NCBI RefSeq assembly: GCF_011752565.1
Contig: NZ_VWXK01000013.1
Location: 1-64,000, forward strand
Reading direction: 5' to 3'
Source of the DNA: Pantoea sp. Ap-967
GTDB lineage: Bacteria; Pseudomonadota; Gammaproteobacteria; Pseudomonadales; Pseudomonadaceae
DNA length: 64,000 nucleotides
Shown here: positions 38,076 through 46,045 of the stretch, in pieces
Layout: each line of letters opens with the position of its first letter
Numbering within the stretch: the stretch's first letter is position 1
Notes under the pieces: model-generated
Told to the model about the DNA's origin: nothing
What the model saw: the letters and a program-made list of their open reading frames with translations, nothing else
Database searches by the model: none
Program-made: the position numbers and the translations under genes

Positions 38076-39591
38076 GCAGGCGGGCTCCTTGGGCGACGCT
38101 GCGGCGCAGCATCAGGGAAGGGCGGTAGCGGCTTTCGCCGTAACTGCGTTGCAGGTTTTCCAGCACACGCAGGGTGTAGCCGACACCCATCTGCTCGGCC
38201 CAGGCCAGCGGGCCTTGCGGGTAATTGACCCCGGCGCACATGGCCAGGTCGATGTCACCCGCGCTGGCCACGCCTTGCAGCACGGCATCGGCGGCCTCGT
38301 TGGCGAGCATGGCGACAGTGCGCAGCACCACCAGGCCTGGCAGGTCGGTGAGGCCGCTGACGTTCAGGCCTGCCTGGCGCAACAGCGCCACGGCCTGGTC
38401 GAGGGCTTCACCCGTGGTGTCGGCGGACCAGCTGATGGCAATGCGCGATGCGGCCTGGTAGTCCAGGGCAAGGTCCACCAGTACCAGGTTGCGCAGGCCG
38501 TCTTCGCGCGCCCGCTGGCTGGCCATGCGGCCATCGGACAGCGCCAGGGTGGCCTCGCCTACGCGGATCAGGCCCGTGCCTGCACGTTCGGTGACGCTCA
38601 ACCCACGGTCGCGCAACCGGGTTATCAATGGCTGCATCACACCCAGCTGGCCTTCGACCACGCAGCCATCGACCTTGGCTTGGCTGTGCAACGCCAGCGC
38701 CTGTGGGCATTCGGCACCGTCGGCATAGCAATAGAAGCCTTGCCCGCTCTTGCGCCCAAGTCGGCCGGCATCCACCAGTTCTTTCTGCACCAGCGACGGC
38801 TGGAAACGGAAGTCACCGTGGAAGGCGTCGAAGACTGAACAAGTCACGGCATAGTTGACGTCATGGCCGATCAGGTCGGTAAGTTCGAAGGCCCCCATGC
38901 GAAACCCGCCTGCATCGCGCAGCAGCGCATCGAGCGTTGCGCAATCGGCAGCGCCTTCCTGCAGCAGGCGCAGGCTTTCGGCATAGAACGGGCGGGCCAC
39001 ACGGTTGACGATGAAGCCTGGCGTGGAGCGCGCATGCACCGGCTGCTTGCCCCAGGCCTTGGCGGTTTCATAAAGCGTGGTGGCGATTTCGGGGGGCGTG
39101 GCAAGGCCGGAGACGACTTCTACCAGGGCCATCAGCGGTGCGGGGTTGAAGAAATGCATGCCCACCACCTGCTGCGGGCGCTGCAGGCCGGCCGCCAGGC
39201 TGGTGATCGACAACGACGAGGTGTTGCTGGCCAGGATGCACGCCGGGGCGCACAGGCTTTCAAGCTGGCGCAGCAGCGCCTGCTTGATTTGCAGGTTCTC
39301 GACGATGGCCTCGATCACCAGTTGCGCATCGGCCAGTGCCTCGATGGCGTCCACGGGCTGCAGGCGGGCGCTGATGGCTTCACGGTCGGCAGGCTGCAAC
39401 TTGCCTTTCTCGACCAGGCGCTGCAATTGGCGGTCGATTCCTGCCACGGCCTGGGCCGCAGCGCCAGGGCGGTTGTCGTAGAGCTTCACCGGGTGGCCGG
39501 CCTGGGCCGCCACCTGGGCGATACCTGCGCCCATGGCGCCGGCGCCGATCACCGCGACCTGGGCGGTGCTGTGCAGTGCGTGCATGCTCAA
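38068..39591 (-). CDS. paaH: 3-hydroxyadipyl-CoA dehydrogenase
   Basis: The 507-residue protein has an N-terminal NAD-binding Rossmann motif VIGAGAMGAGIAQVAA (about 14-29), the catalytic His region GMHFFNPAPLMALVEV (about 143) and two 3-hydroxyacyl-CoA dehydrogenase C-terminal domains. It oxidises 3-hydroxyadipyl-CoA. An ATG two codons in (39585) is an alternative start. Its start overlaps the paaG stop. Confidence 0.95.
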   Translation of the reverse strand: MSMHALHSTAQVAVIGAGAMGAGIAQVAAQAGHPVKLYDNRPGAAAQAVAGIDRQLQRLVEKGKLQPADREAISARLQPVDAIEALADAQLVIEAIVENLQIKQALLRQLESLCAPACILASNTSSLSITSLAAGLQRPQQVVGMHFFNPAPLMALVEVVSGLATPPEIATTLYETAKAWGKQPVHARSTPGFIVNRVARPFYAESLRLLQEGAADCATLDALLRDAGGFRMGAFELTDLIGHDVNYAVTCSVFDAFHGDFRFQPSLVQKELVDAGRLGRKSGQGFYCYADGAECPQALALHSQAKVDGCVVEGQLGVMQPLITRLRDRGLSVTERAGTGLIRVGEATLALSDGRMASQRAREDGLRNLVLVDLALDYQAASRIAISWSADTTGEALDQAVALLRQAGLNVSGLTDLPGLVVLRTVAMLANEAADAVLQGVASAGDIDLAMCAGVNYPQGPLAWAEQMGVGYTLRVLENLQRSYGESRYRPSLMLRRSVAQGARLHD

Positions 39592-40379
39592 CGCCCCTTG
39601 AATTCGGCTGTACGTTTGTTCATGAAGGCGCTGACGCCTTCACGGTAATCCTCGCTGCGCCCGGCCAGGCGTTGCAGGTCGCGCTCCAGTTCCAGTTGCT
39701 GGTCGAAACTGTTGTCGAAGCTGGCATTGAGGCTGCGCTTGATCAGGGCCAGGCCATAGGTGGGCTGGGCCGCCAGGTGGCGGGCGAGGCTGAGGGCTTC
39801 ATCGCGCAGCGCGGCATCGTCGACCACCCGGTGGATCAGGCCCCAGCGCTCGGCCTGCTCGGCGCCAAGCCGTTCACCCAGCATCGCCAGCGCCTTGGCC
39901 CGCGCCATGCCAACCAGCCGTGGCAGCAGCCAGGTGCCGCCGGAATCGGGCACCAGGCCGATCTTGCAGAACGCCTGGATAAAGCTGGCCGAGCGGGCAG
40001 CCAGCACCAGATCGCAGGCCAGCGGGATATTCGCCCCGGCACCGGCGGCCACGCCATTGACGGCGCAGATCACCGGCAGCGGCAGGTCGCGCAGGGTGCG
40101 CACCAGGGGGTTGTAGAATTTCTCGATCGACTCGCCGAGGTCTGGCATGGCTGCGCCGGGTGCCACATTGCGGTCGGAAAGGTCCTGGCCTGCGCAGAAA
40201 CCACGGCCCTCGGCGGTCAGCAACAACACCCGCACGTCGCTGTTCTGGCGCACCTGGCGCAGGGCATCGCGCACCTCCAGGTGCATCTGGGTATTGAAGC
40301 TGTTCAGTTGTTCGGGGCGGTTCAGCGAGAGGAGGGCGACGCCGTTCTCGATGGAAAACAGGATGTGTTGGAAAGCCAT
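39588..40379 (-). CDS. paaG: 1,2-epoxyphenylacetyl-CoA isomerase
   Basis: About 263 residues from MAFQHILFSIENGV at 40379. Crotonase fold, with the oxyanion-hole segment GRGFCAGQDLSDR and GAGANIPLACDLVLAA. The acidic residue of VPDSGGTWLLPRL takes the place of the hydratase Glu, as usual for PaaG. It converts the epoxide to oxepin-CoA and later shifts the double bond. Confidence 0.94.
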   Translation of the reverse strand: MAFQHILFSIENGVALLSLNRPEQLNSFNTQMHLEVRDALRQVRQNSDVRVLLLTAEGRGFCAGQDLSDRNVAPGAAMPDLGESIEKFYNPLVRTLRDLPLPVICAVNGVAAGAGANIPLACDLVLAARSASFIQAFCKIGLVPDSGGTWLLPRLVGMARAKALAMLGERLGAEQAERWGLIHRVVDDAALRDEALSLARHLAAQPTYGLALIKRSLNASFDNSFDQQLELERDLQRLAGRSEDYREGVSAFMNKRTAEFKGR

Positions 40380-40417
40380 GGCGGACTCGCACGATCGGAC
40401 GATGGGGGCGGCGCGGT

Positions 40418-41191
40418 TCAGCAACCTTTGAACTGCGCCGGGCGTTTTTCCTGGAAGGCGCGGATGCCTTCGTCGCGGTCGGCAGTGCCGGCCAGCAGGG
40501 TAAAAGCGTGGCGCTCGAAGCGCAGGCCGCTGGCAAGGTCAGTGTCGCCGGCCTTGAGCAGCGCTTCCTTGGCCAGGCGAACGGCCAGCGGCGCCTTGGC
40601 GGCAATGCTGGCCGCCAGCTGCAGGGCGCGTTCGACGGCCAGTTCAGGCACGGTGATTTCACTGACCAAGCCGGCCTGCTGGGCATGCCGGGCGCTGATG
40701 GCCTCGCCGGTGAGCACCATCTGCATGGCCAGCGGCTTGCCGACTGCACGCAACAGGCGCTGGGTGCCGCCGGCGCCGGGGATGATGCCCAGGTTGATTT
40801 CCGGCTGGCCGAAGCGGGCGTCCTCGCCGGCGATGACGATGTCGGCGCACATCACCAGTTCGCAACCGCCGCCCAGGGCGTAGCCATTCACGGCGGCGAT
40901 CAAGGGTTTGCTGAAGGCGGCGATGCGCTGCCAGTGGGCGACGCGAGGGTCATTGAAGATGCCGACCAGGTCTCGTTCGGCCATCTCGCGAATGTCGGCC
41001 CCGGCGGCGAACGCCTTGGGGCTGCCGGTGATGACCACGGCGCGGGTGTGTTCGTCGGCCTCGGCACTTGCCAGCTCGGCGGCCAGCTCTGCCAGCAGCT
41101 CCGTGCACAGGGCGTTGAGCGCCTCCGGCCGTTGCAAGGTAACCAGGCGGACGCCGGGGTGGGGCGCCTGCACATTGATGAAACGAGGCAT
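40418..41191 (-). CDS. paaF: 2,3-dehydroadipyl-CoA hydratase
   Basis: About 257 residues from MPRFINVQAPHPG at 41191. It has the enoyl-CoA hydratase pattern with FAAGADIREMA, GGGCELVMCAD (first Glu) and GIIPGAGGTQRL (second Glu just before, in QPEINL). First gene of the leftward paaFGHIJK unit. The longer frame to 41221 lacks support. Confidence 0.94.
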   Translation of the reverse strand: MPRFINVQAPHPGVRLVTLQRPEALNALCTELLAELAAELASAEADEHTRAVVITGSPKAFAAGADIREMAERDLVGIFNDPRVAHWQRIAAFSKPLIAAVNGYALGGGCELVMCADIVIAGEDARFGQPEINLGIIPGAGGTQRLLRAVGKPLAMQMVLTGEAISARHAQQAGLVSEITVPELAVERALQLAASIAAKAPLAVRLAKEALLKAGDTDLASGLRFERHAFTLLAGTADRDEGIRAFQEKRPAQFKGC

Positions 41192-41287
41192 GTTGGAGTC
41201 CTCAGGCTGCACGCACGGCACAACGGGTGGCCGGCATTTCTTGGAATTGTCTGCAGGGGCAGTGTTGAAGCCTGCCCAGGTGGAACC

Positions 41288-41432
41288 AGTATAAGCACCA
41301 TGCGATACACTAAATCAACATCTAGTTTTGTTTCAGTATCTAATTGTAGATTAGAAAATCTCGCTTTCCCTCCTAAACACCAATGGATAAAGGCTTTTTA
41401 CTGGGATTGACGCGCCTATCATTTACGATACA
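41288..41432. promoter_or_regulatory. Divergent paaF / paaY promoter region with CGATAC boxes
   Basis: An AT-rich stretch lies between the two genes. Leftward, TATACT (complement of 41288-41293) and TTGATT (complement of 41313-41318) are candidate -10 and -35 elements, with CGATAC (41303-41308) between them, though the 19-base spacing is long. Rightward, TTGACG at 41407 is followed by CGATACA at 41426-41432, overlapping the -10 area. The same box occurs in the paaA promoter. Confidence 0.5.
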
Positions 41433-41471
41433 AGATCATTGCATGTAATGAATCATTTGAGGACTGTAAGC

Positions 41472-42071
41472 ATGCCTTGCTATCGACTCGACGGCCTGAC
41501 CCCGGTGGTCGACCCCACCGCCTACGTGCACCCGAGTGCAGTGCTGATCGGCGACGTCATCGTCGGCCCACACTGTTACGTGGGGCCGCTGGCCTCGTTG
41601 CGTGGTGATTTCGGGCGCATCGTGCTGGAGGAGGGTGCCAACCTGCAGGACACTTGCGTGATGCACGGCTTTCCCGGCGGTGACACGGTGATCGAGCGCA
41701 ACGGCCACGTGGGCCATGGCGCGGTGTTGCATGGCTGCCGGGTGGGCGAGGATGCCCTTGTCGGCATGAATGCCGTGGTGATGGATGGCGCGCGCATCGC
41801 TGCGCGTTGCATCGTCGGCGCTACAGCCTTCGTCAAGGCGGGGTTCGAGTGCGCCGAGCAAAGCCTGGTCATGGGCGCCCCGGCCCAGGTCAAGCGAGCC
41901 CTGACCGAGCAGGAGGTGCAATGGAAGCAGCGTGGCACGGCCGAATACCAGCATTTGGCCCGGCGCTGCATGGCCAGCCTGGTCGAATGCGCACCATTGG
42001 CCGAGCCGCAAGCGCAGCGACCACGCATGGGTGACGGTGGCTTCAGGCCCAAGGGCGAGGAGGGTGCATGA
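41472..42071 (+). CDS. paaY: PaaY thioesterase (left-handed beta-helix)
   Basis: About 199 residues from MPCYRLDGLTPVVDPTAYVHP. Hexapeptide repeats form a gamma-carbonic-anhydrase-like left-handed beta-helix with metal histidines (VMHGFP, NGHVGHGAVLHG). PaaY hydrolyses inhibitory CoA thioesters such as 2-hydroxycyclohepta-1,4,6-triene-1-formyl-CoA and helps regulate the pathway. It lies upstream of paaX in the same direction. Confidence 0.92.
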   Translation: MPCYRLDGLTPVVDPTAYVHPSAVLIGDVIVGPHCYVGPLASLRGDFGRIVLEEGANLQDTCVMHGFPGGDTVIERNGHVGHGAVLHGCRVGEDALVGMNAVVMDGARIAARCIVGATAFVKAGFECAEQSLVMGAPAQVKRALTEQEVQWKQRGTAEYQHLARRCMASLVECAPLAEPQAQRPRMGDGGFRPKGEEGA

Positions 42072-42148
42072 GCTTGCCTGCGTCACGCCATGGCCAGGCG
42101 ACCCGCCGCACAGGTATAGTCGGTGCTTTCTCCGCGCACAGTTCGTCC

Positions 42149-43072
42149 ATGAGCAACCTCGCCCCGCTGAACACCCTGATCACCCGCTTCCAGGAGCAGA
42201 CCCCGATCCGTGCCAGTTCGCTGATCATCACCCTCTATGGTGATGCCATCGAGCCCCATGGCGGTACGGTCTGGCTGGGCAGCCTGATCAACTTGCTGGA
42301 GCCGATCGGCATTAATGAACGGCTGATCCGCACGTCGATCTTTCGCCTGACCAAGGAAGGCTGGCTGACCGCCGAAAAGGTTGGCCGGCGCAGCTACTAC
42401 AGCCTCACCGGCACCGGTCGCCGACGCTTCGAAAAAGCCTTCAAGCGCGTGTACAGCCCAAGCCAGCCGGCCTGGGATGGCGCCTGGACGCTGGTGCTGC
42501 TTTCGCAGCTGGAAGCCGCCAAGCGCAAAGCTGTGCGCGAAGAACTGGAATGGCAGGGCTTCGGGGCGATGGCGCCAAACGTACTCGGCTGCCCTCGGGC
42601 CGACCGCGCCGACCTGGCCGCTACCTTGCGTGAGCTTGAGGCCAGCGACGACAGCATCGTCTTCGAAACCCACACCCAGGAAGTACTGGCCTCCAAGGCC
42701 ATGCGAGCGCAGGTGCGGGAAAGCTGGCGTATCGACGAGCTTGGCCAGCAATACAGCGAGTTCATCCAGCTGTTCCGGCCGTTGTGGCAGAGCCTCAAGG
42801 AACTCGATGAACTCGACGCCCAGGATTGCTTCCTGGCGCGCACCTTGTTGATTCACGAGTACCGCCGGTTGCTGCTGCGCGATCCTCAGTTGCCCGACGA
42901 GCTGCTGCCGGGGGACTGGGAAGGCCGCGCAGCACGTACCTTGTGCCGCAACCTGTATCGGTTGGTGTGCGCCAAGGCCGAGGCGTGGCTCAACAACGCG
43001 CTGGAAACGGCCGATGGGCCACTGCCGGATGTCAGTGAAGGCTTCTACAAGCGCTTCGGCGGCCTGGGCTGA
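42149..43072 (+). CDS. paaX: PaaX, phenylacetyl-CoA-responsive repressor
   Basis: About 307 residues from MSNLAPLNTLITRFQ. An N-terminal winged helix (about 25-95, with RLIRTSIFRLTKEGWLTAEKVGRRSYYSLT) is followed by the PaaX effector domain (about 100-290). PaaX represses paa promoters until phenylacetyl-CoA binds. The frame is open back to 42068 (ATGA overlap with paaY), but the extra 27 residues look unlike the family. Confidence 0.93.
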   Translation: MSNLAPLNTLITRFQEQTPIRASSLIITLYGDAIEPHGGTVWLGSLINLLEPIGINERLIRTSIFRLTKEGWLTAEKVGRRSYYSLTGTGRRRFEKAFKRVYSPSQPAWDGAWTLVLLSQLEAAKRKAVREELEWQGFGAMAPNVLGCPRADRADLAATLRELEASDDSIVFETHTQEVLASKAMRAQVRESWRIDELGQQYSEFIQLFRPLWQSLKELDELDAQDCFLARTLLIHEYRRLLLRDPQLPDELLPGDWEGRAARTLCRNLYRLVCAKAEAWLNNALETADGPLPDVSEGFYKRFGGLG

Positions 43073-43079
43073 CTACCGC

Positions 43080-43874
43080 TCAAGCGCGCCGGGCCAGCTT
43101 GTGCGCCATGAACTGGTGCGCAGGCGAGAACAGACGGTTGAAGGTCAGCAGGACTGCGCTGACCGTACCCAGCGCCGACGCCGCGGCAAGCAGGAACATG
43201 ATGACGATCTGATAACGCACCGCATCGTCCGGTTGCTGGCCCGCCAGTATCTGGCCGGTCATCATCCCGGGCAGGCTGACGATGCCGACGACCGTCATCT
43301 GGTTCAAGGTCGGCATCATGCCGGCCTTGAGTGCTTGCACTGCGGCGGCATGGGCTGCCTCCCAGCGCGTGCCGCCCAACGACAACACCATGTCCACGAC
43401 ATCACGTTGTGCGGTCAGCTCACGGGTCATGCGGTCGATGCCCAGCGCCACGGCGGTCAGGGTGTTGCCGAGGATCATGCCGAGGATGGGGATGGCGTAC
43501 TGCGGTTCGTACCAAGGGCGAACGCGCAGCACGATGAACAGGCCGATGGCCGTGACCAACCAGGCACTCAAGCCCACCGAGAGCACGCTGTCGGCCAGCA
43601 GGCCACGGTGGCGATGCTGGCCGCGCCCGGCGGCGGAAACACCGGCAATCAGGGTCATGGTCAGCATCAGGGGCAGCACGATATACCATTGGGCATGCTG
43701 GAATACCCAGCCAAGGATGTAACCAATGGCCAGCAGTTGGGTGATGGTGCGCAGCGATGCCCAGAACAACTGGCGCGCCAGCCCGAGCTTGAGGAGCACC
43801 GATAACAGGCCGTTGACCAGAATCATCGCTGCGGCGATCGCGACATCGGCGTAGGCGAGGTTGTGGTAATTCAT
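43080..43874 (-). CDS. fetB: FetB-like ABC permease (iron export)
   Basis: The 264-residue protein has about seven membrane helices and the UPF0014/YbbM pattern AIPILGMILGNTLTAVALG and VSLPGMMTGQILAGQQP. With FetA it forms an exporter that raises resistance to iron and peroxide stress in E. coli. Its ATG overlaps the fetA stop by four bases. It is convergent with paaX, seven bases apart. Confidence 0.88.
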   Translation of the reverse strand: MNYHNLAYADVAIAAAMILVNGLLSVLLKLGLARQLFWASLRTITQLLAIGYILGWVFQHAQWYIVLPLMLTMTLIAGVSAAGRGQHRHRGLLADSVLSVGLSAWLVTAIGLFIVLRVRPWYEPQYAIPILGMILGNTLTAVALGIDRMTRELTAQRDVVDMVLSLGGTRWEAAHAAAVQALKAGMMPTLNQMTVVGIVSLPGMMTGQILAGQQPDDAVRYQIVIMFLLAAASALGTVSAVLLTFNRLFSPAHQFMAHKLARRA

Positions 43875-44578
43875 GCCGGGTTCCCGTCGAACAAGTTGCC
43901 TTGGTGCATGGTCAGTGTACGCGTGCCGATGCGCTGTGCCTGCTGGTGGTCATGGGTGACCCAGAGACAGGCGCGAGCCCCAGGGGATTCGTTGAACCAG
44001 TTCATGACCAGGGCTTCCACGGCAGTGACCGATTGTGGGTCCAGCGCTGAGGTAGGCTCGTCGAACAGCATCACCTTGGGCGCAAGCAGCAGTGCCCGTA
44101 CCAACGCCACCACCTGGGCTTCGCCACCCGAGAGGTCGGCACCGTGCTTGTCGATGAAGCTCCTCGGCTTGCCTGCCAGGTCGAGTAGCGCTGTTGCCTT
44201 GTGCGCATCGAACGTGCGCTGGCGATTGTGCCGTAGGGAGAAGGGCAGGCGCAGGTTTTCACGCACAGTGCCGTCCACCAGGGCGGCACGCTGCGCCAGG
44301 TAACAGACCTGGGCGCGGTAGTCGGGTATAGGCAAGGCAGAGACCGGCTGGCCGAGCCACAGAATGTCGCCGGTACTGGGGGCGTCGAGCAAGGCCAGGG
44401 TGCGAAGCAGTACGCTTTTGCCAGAACCTGATGCGCCGATGAGAGCGACACGTTCGCCGGCATTGAGGGAAAGGTCGGTGGGTGACAGTAACGTGGCTTG
44501 GGTTGATGGGTCGACTCGGCCCAATTGCCTGGTTTTCAGCAGGGCTGTGGAATCTGGATGGTTGGAGCCCGTAGTCAC
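43871..44578 (-). CDS. fetA: FetA-like ABC transporter ATPase
   Basis: The 235-residue ABC protein has Walker A GASGSGKS (about 49-56), the signature LSGGEAQVVALVRALL and Walker B VMLFDEPTSALD. It pairs with FetB. The upstream region contains large palindromes shared with the divergent HEPN-like gene. Confidence 0.88.
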   Translation of the reverse strand: MTTGSNHPDSTALLKTRQLGRVDPSTQATLLSPTDLSLNAGERVALIGASGSGKSVLLRTLALLDAPSTGDILWLGQPVSALPIPDYRAQVCYLAQRAALVDGTVRENLRLPFSLRHNRQRTFDAHKATALLDLAGKPRSFIDKHGADLSGGEAQVVALVRALLLAPKVMLFDEPTSALDPQSVTAVEALVMNWFNESPGARACLWVTHDHQQAQRIGTRTLTMHQGNLFDGNPA

Positions 44579-44648
44579 TGGCGTTCCTTGAGGTGGGTTG
44601 AGCAGTGGAGGATTGGCGTTGGAGGGCAGCGTGCGGGCTCGTTTAGAT

Positions 44649-44682
44649 ATAACTACGCTAAATAGTCATTTAGTGTAGTTAT
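44649..44682. promoter_or_regulatory. 34-bp palindrome between fetA and HEPN-like gene
   Basis: The 15-base arms at 44649-44663 and 44668-44682 (left arm ATAACTACGCTAAAT) are inverted copies with one mismatch around AGTC. The site is AT-rich and lies 71 bases upstream of fetA and 106 upstream of the HEPN gene, so it is a likely operator. Confidence 0.6.
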
Positions 44683-44710
44683 TCCTTGAATTCATATAAT
44701 AGGGGCAGGG

Positions 44711-44752
44711 TAGCTCATCTGTTGAGCTATGGGTAGCTTACCTGGTCAGCTA
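44711..44752. promoter_or_regulatory. Two iterated 19-bp palindromes
   Basis: TAGCT-N9-AGCTA occurs at 44711-44729 and again at 44734-44752, a 23-base period. This spacing (about two helix turns) suits cooperative binding of a dimeric regulator on one DNA face, just upstream of the HEPN-like gene. Confidence 0.6.
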
Positions 44753-44787
44753 CCTTCAGCGGCAGTCACCATCAAGGAGCACCATTC

Positions 44788-45333
44788 ATGACTCACTTTC
44801 CAGGCTGGATGCTTGAAAGCGCCCGCAATTATCTCAAGGCCGCTGAGCTTCTAGACGCCCAAAACCTCCCACATGTCGCCATGGTCAATGCAGCGATCGG
44901 TATGGAAATCCTGCTGAAAAGCTTTATTTCCGTGCCACATCAGCACCAAGGTACGTCCGGCGAAACCTACAAGCTCGACCTCGAAGCACTCAAAACGGCT
45001 CACCAGCATCTGCAGTCAATCGGCAAGATTCCACCCAAACAAAAGCGTGACGCTCACGATCTGCTGACACTGTTTCACGCGATGCCTGCAGCGATTCGCG
45101 AGAGCCTGGCCCTGAACAGCCAGGAACACTCATTCGAGCGGTATCGCGATGTGTTCACCAACAGCCGGTATCAGTACGAGTCGGCCAGCTGGAAATTTTC
45201 CGATCCAGTGCTGATGAGGTTGCTGCGGTGGACGCTGGCCAACGTGGTTGGCTACTACAAGGAACGAGGCTCGCAGGATCCGTTCGTGCTGAGTTACATC
45301 GCTGAGGTCCAGGCTCGATCTGCGGTGCAGTGA
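44788..45333 (+). CDS. HEPN-like domain protein
   Basis: This 181-residue, mostly helical protein has an N-terminus MLESARNYLKAAELLDAQNLPHVA...GMEILLKSF that fits the HEPN pattern (helix with YxKAA, then an Ala-rich helix and GxExLLKxxI). The RNase motif Rx4-6H of toxin-type HEPN proteins was not found, so catalysis is doubtful. No nucleotidyltransferase partner gene adjoins it. AAGGAG precedes the ATG. It is the last intact gene before the dif site. Confidence 0.6.
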   Translation: MTHFPGWMLESARNYLKAAELLDAQNLPHVAMVNAAIGMEILLKSFISVPHQHQGTSGETYKLDLEALKTAHQHLQSIGKIPPKQKRDAHDLLTLFHAMPAAIRESLALNSQEHSFERYRDVFTNSRYQYESASWKFSDPVLMRLLRWTLANVVGYYKERGSQDPFVLSYIAEVQARSAVQ

Positions 45334-45393
45334 TCGAGGTCAGGGGCCTGGCTTCAAATCTGCCCACCCACGGCCCCGTTAGCTCCATACGAA

Positions 45394-45421
45394 TGTGCGC
45401 ATAATGAGTATTATGTTAAAT
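45394..45421. other. dif-like XerC/XerD recombination site
   Basis: The 28-base site has TGTGCGCATAA (45394-45404; one mismatch to the E. coli XerC arm), the six-base centre TGAGTA, and TTATGTTAAAT (45411-45421; identical to the E. coli XerD arm). dif is where XerCD resolves chromosome dimers near the terminus. GGGNAGGG octamers switch strand across it. It sits in a gene-free stretch (45334-45663), which otherwise holds only a possible minus-strand gene scar (about 45540-45655, reading PYLSKAEALEALQRKGF before a stop). Confidence 0.88.
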
Positions 45422-45663
45422 AATGTATCGCGTCGTAGTCGCTCATGACCTGCTGTCTGGTTCCACCAACCTACGCACTGCGTTTCACAAACCACCGAAC
45501 TTGATGTGACCGTCGAGAAACAAAGACACTTCCATCCCACTAGCCCCTAAAGCCCTTGCGCTGCAGGGCCTCCAGCGCTTCGGCTTTGCTCAAATATGGT
45601 TCGAATCCGACGAAATGCGGACACTTTTGAAATAATGCGCCTCTGCCAATCCTCCGATTTTAC

Positions 45664-45860
45664 GTGGGCTGGGGACGAAACGAGCGTTTGAGGCATGGTA
45701 ATCATTTCCTCCACTATTTGGACACTCGTGCGTTCTCCAATGCTGGCGGCTATCTAAGGCGCTTCGCAGAGAACGCGCTCACGTACAGCACCTACCGTGG
45801 GCACGTTGAACGCCTGCTTCTGTGGTCGCTGATCATCCGTGAGAAACCAGTCAATGCTCA
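45664..45860 (+). pseudogene. Tyrosine recombinase/integrase remnant
   Basis: About 65 codons read HYLDTRAFSNAGGYLRRFAE followed by NALTYSTYRGHVERLLLW, which is the SAM-like DNA-binding N-terminus of tyrosine recombinases. The catalytic domain is absent: similarity stops near REKPVN and joins transporter sequence in another frame. Confidence 0.6.
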
Positions 45861-46045
45861 TGGTGCAAGCGTTCAAATATGCACCTGCAGTTACACTCCA
45901 GCCCTTTAACTACTCCCTTTTGGTATTTGCCTCGCTCATTGGTGTGATCTGGTTCAGCGAGGCATTGGCTTTAAGCCTCATCCTCGGTGCTGTCTTGGTC
46001 GTGGCTGGAGGACTGCTTTCCTTGAAAGGCTCCAGACATTTGTAA
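45860..46045 (+). pseudogene. EamA/DMT transporter C-terminal fragment
   Basis: The frame reads VQAFKYAPAVTLQPFNYS, then two membrane helices ending GAVLVVAGGLLSLKG. This matches the last two helices of an EamA-family exporter, normally about 300 residues. It begins abruptly at the integrase scar, in a different frame, showing a deletion junction near 45860. Confidence 0.65.

Noticed and set aside
45598..45608. GGTTCGAATCC, resembling a tRNA T-loop
   Set aside because: The flanking bases do not pair as a T-stem or acceptor stem and no D or anticodon arm is present upstream.
44788..46045. A toxin-antitoxin or antiphage system around the HEPN gene
   Set aside because: No second intact gene accompanies it, the RNase motif was not found, and the adjacent coding traces are integrase and exporter scars.
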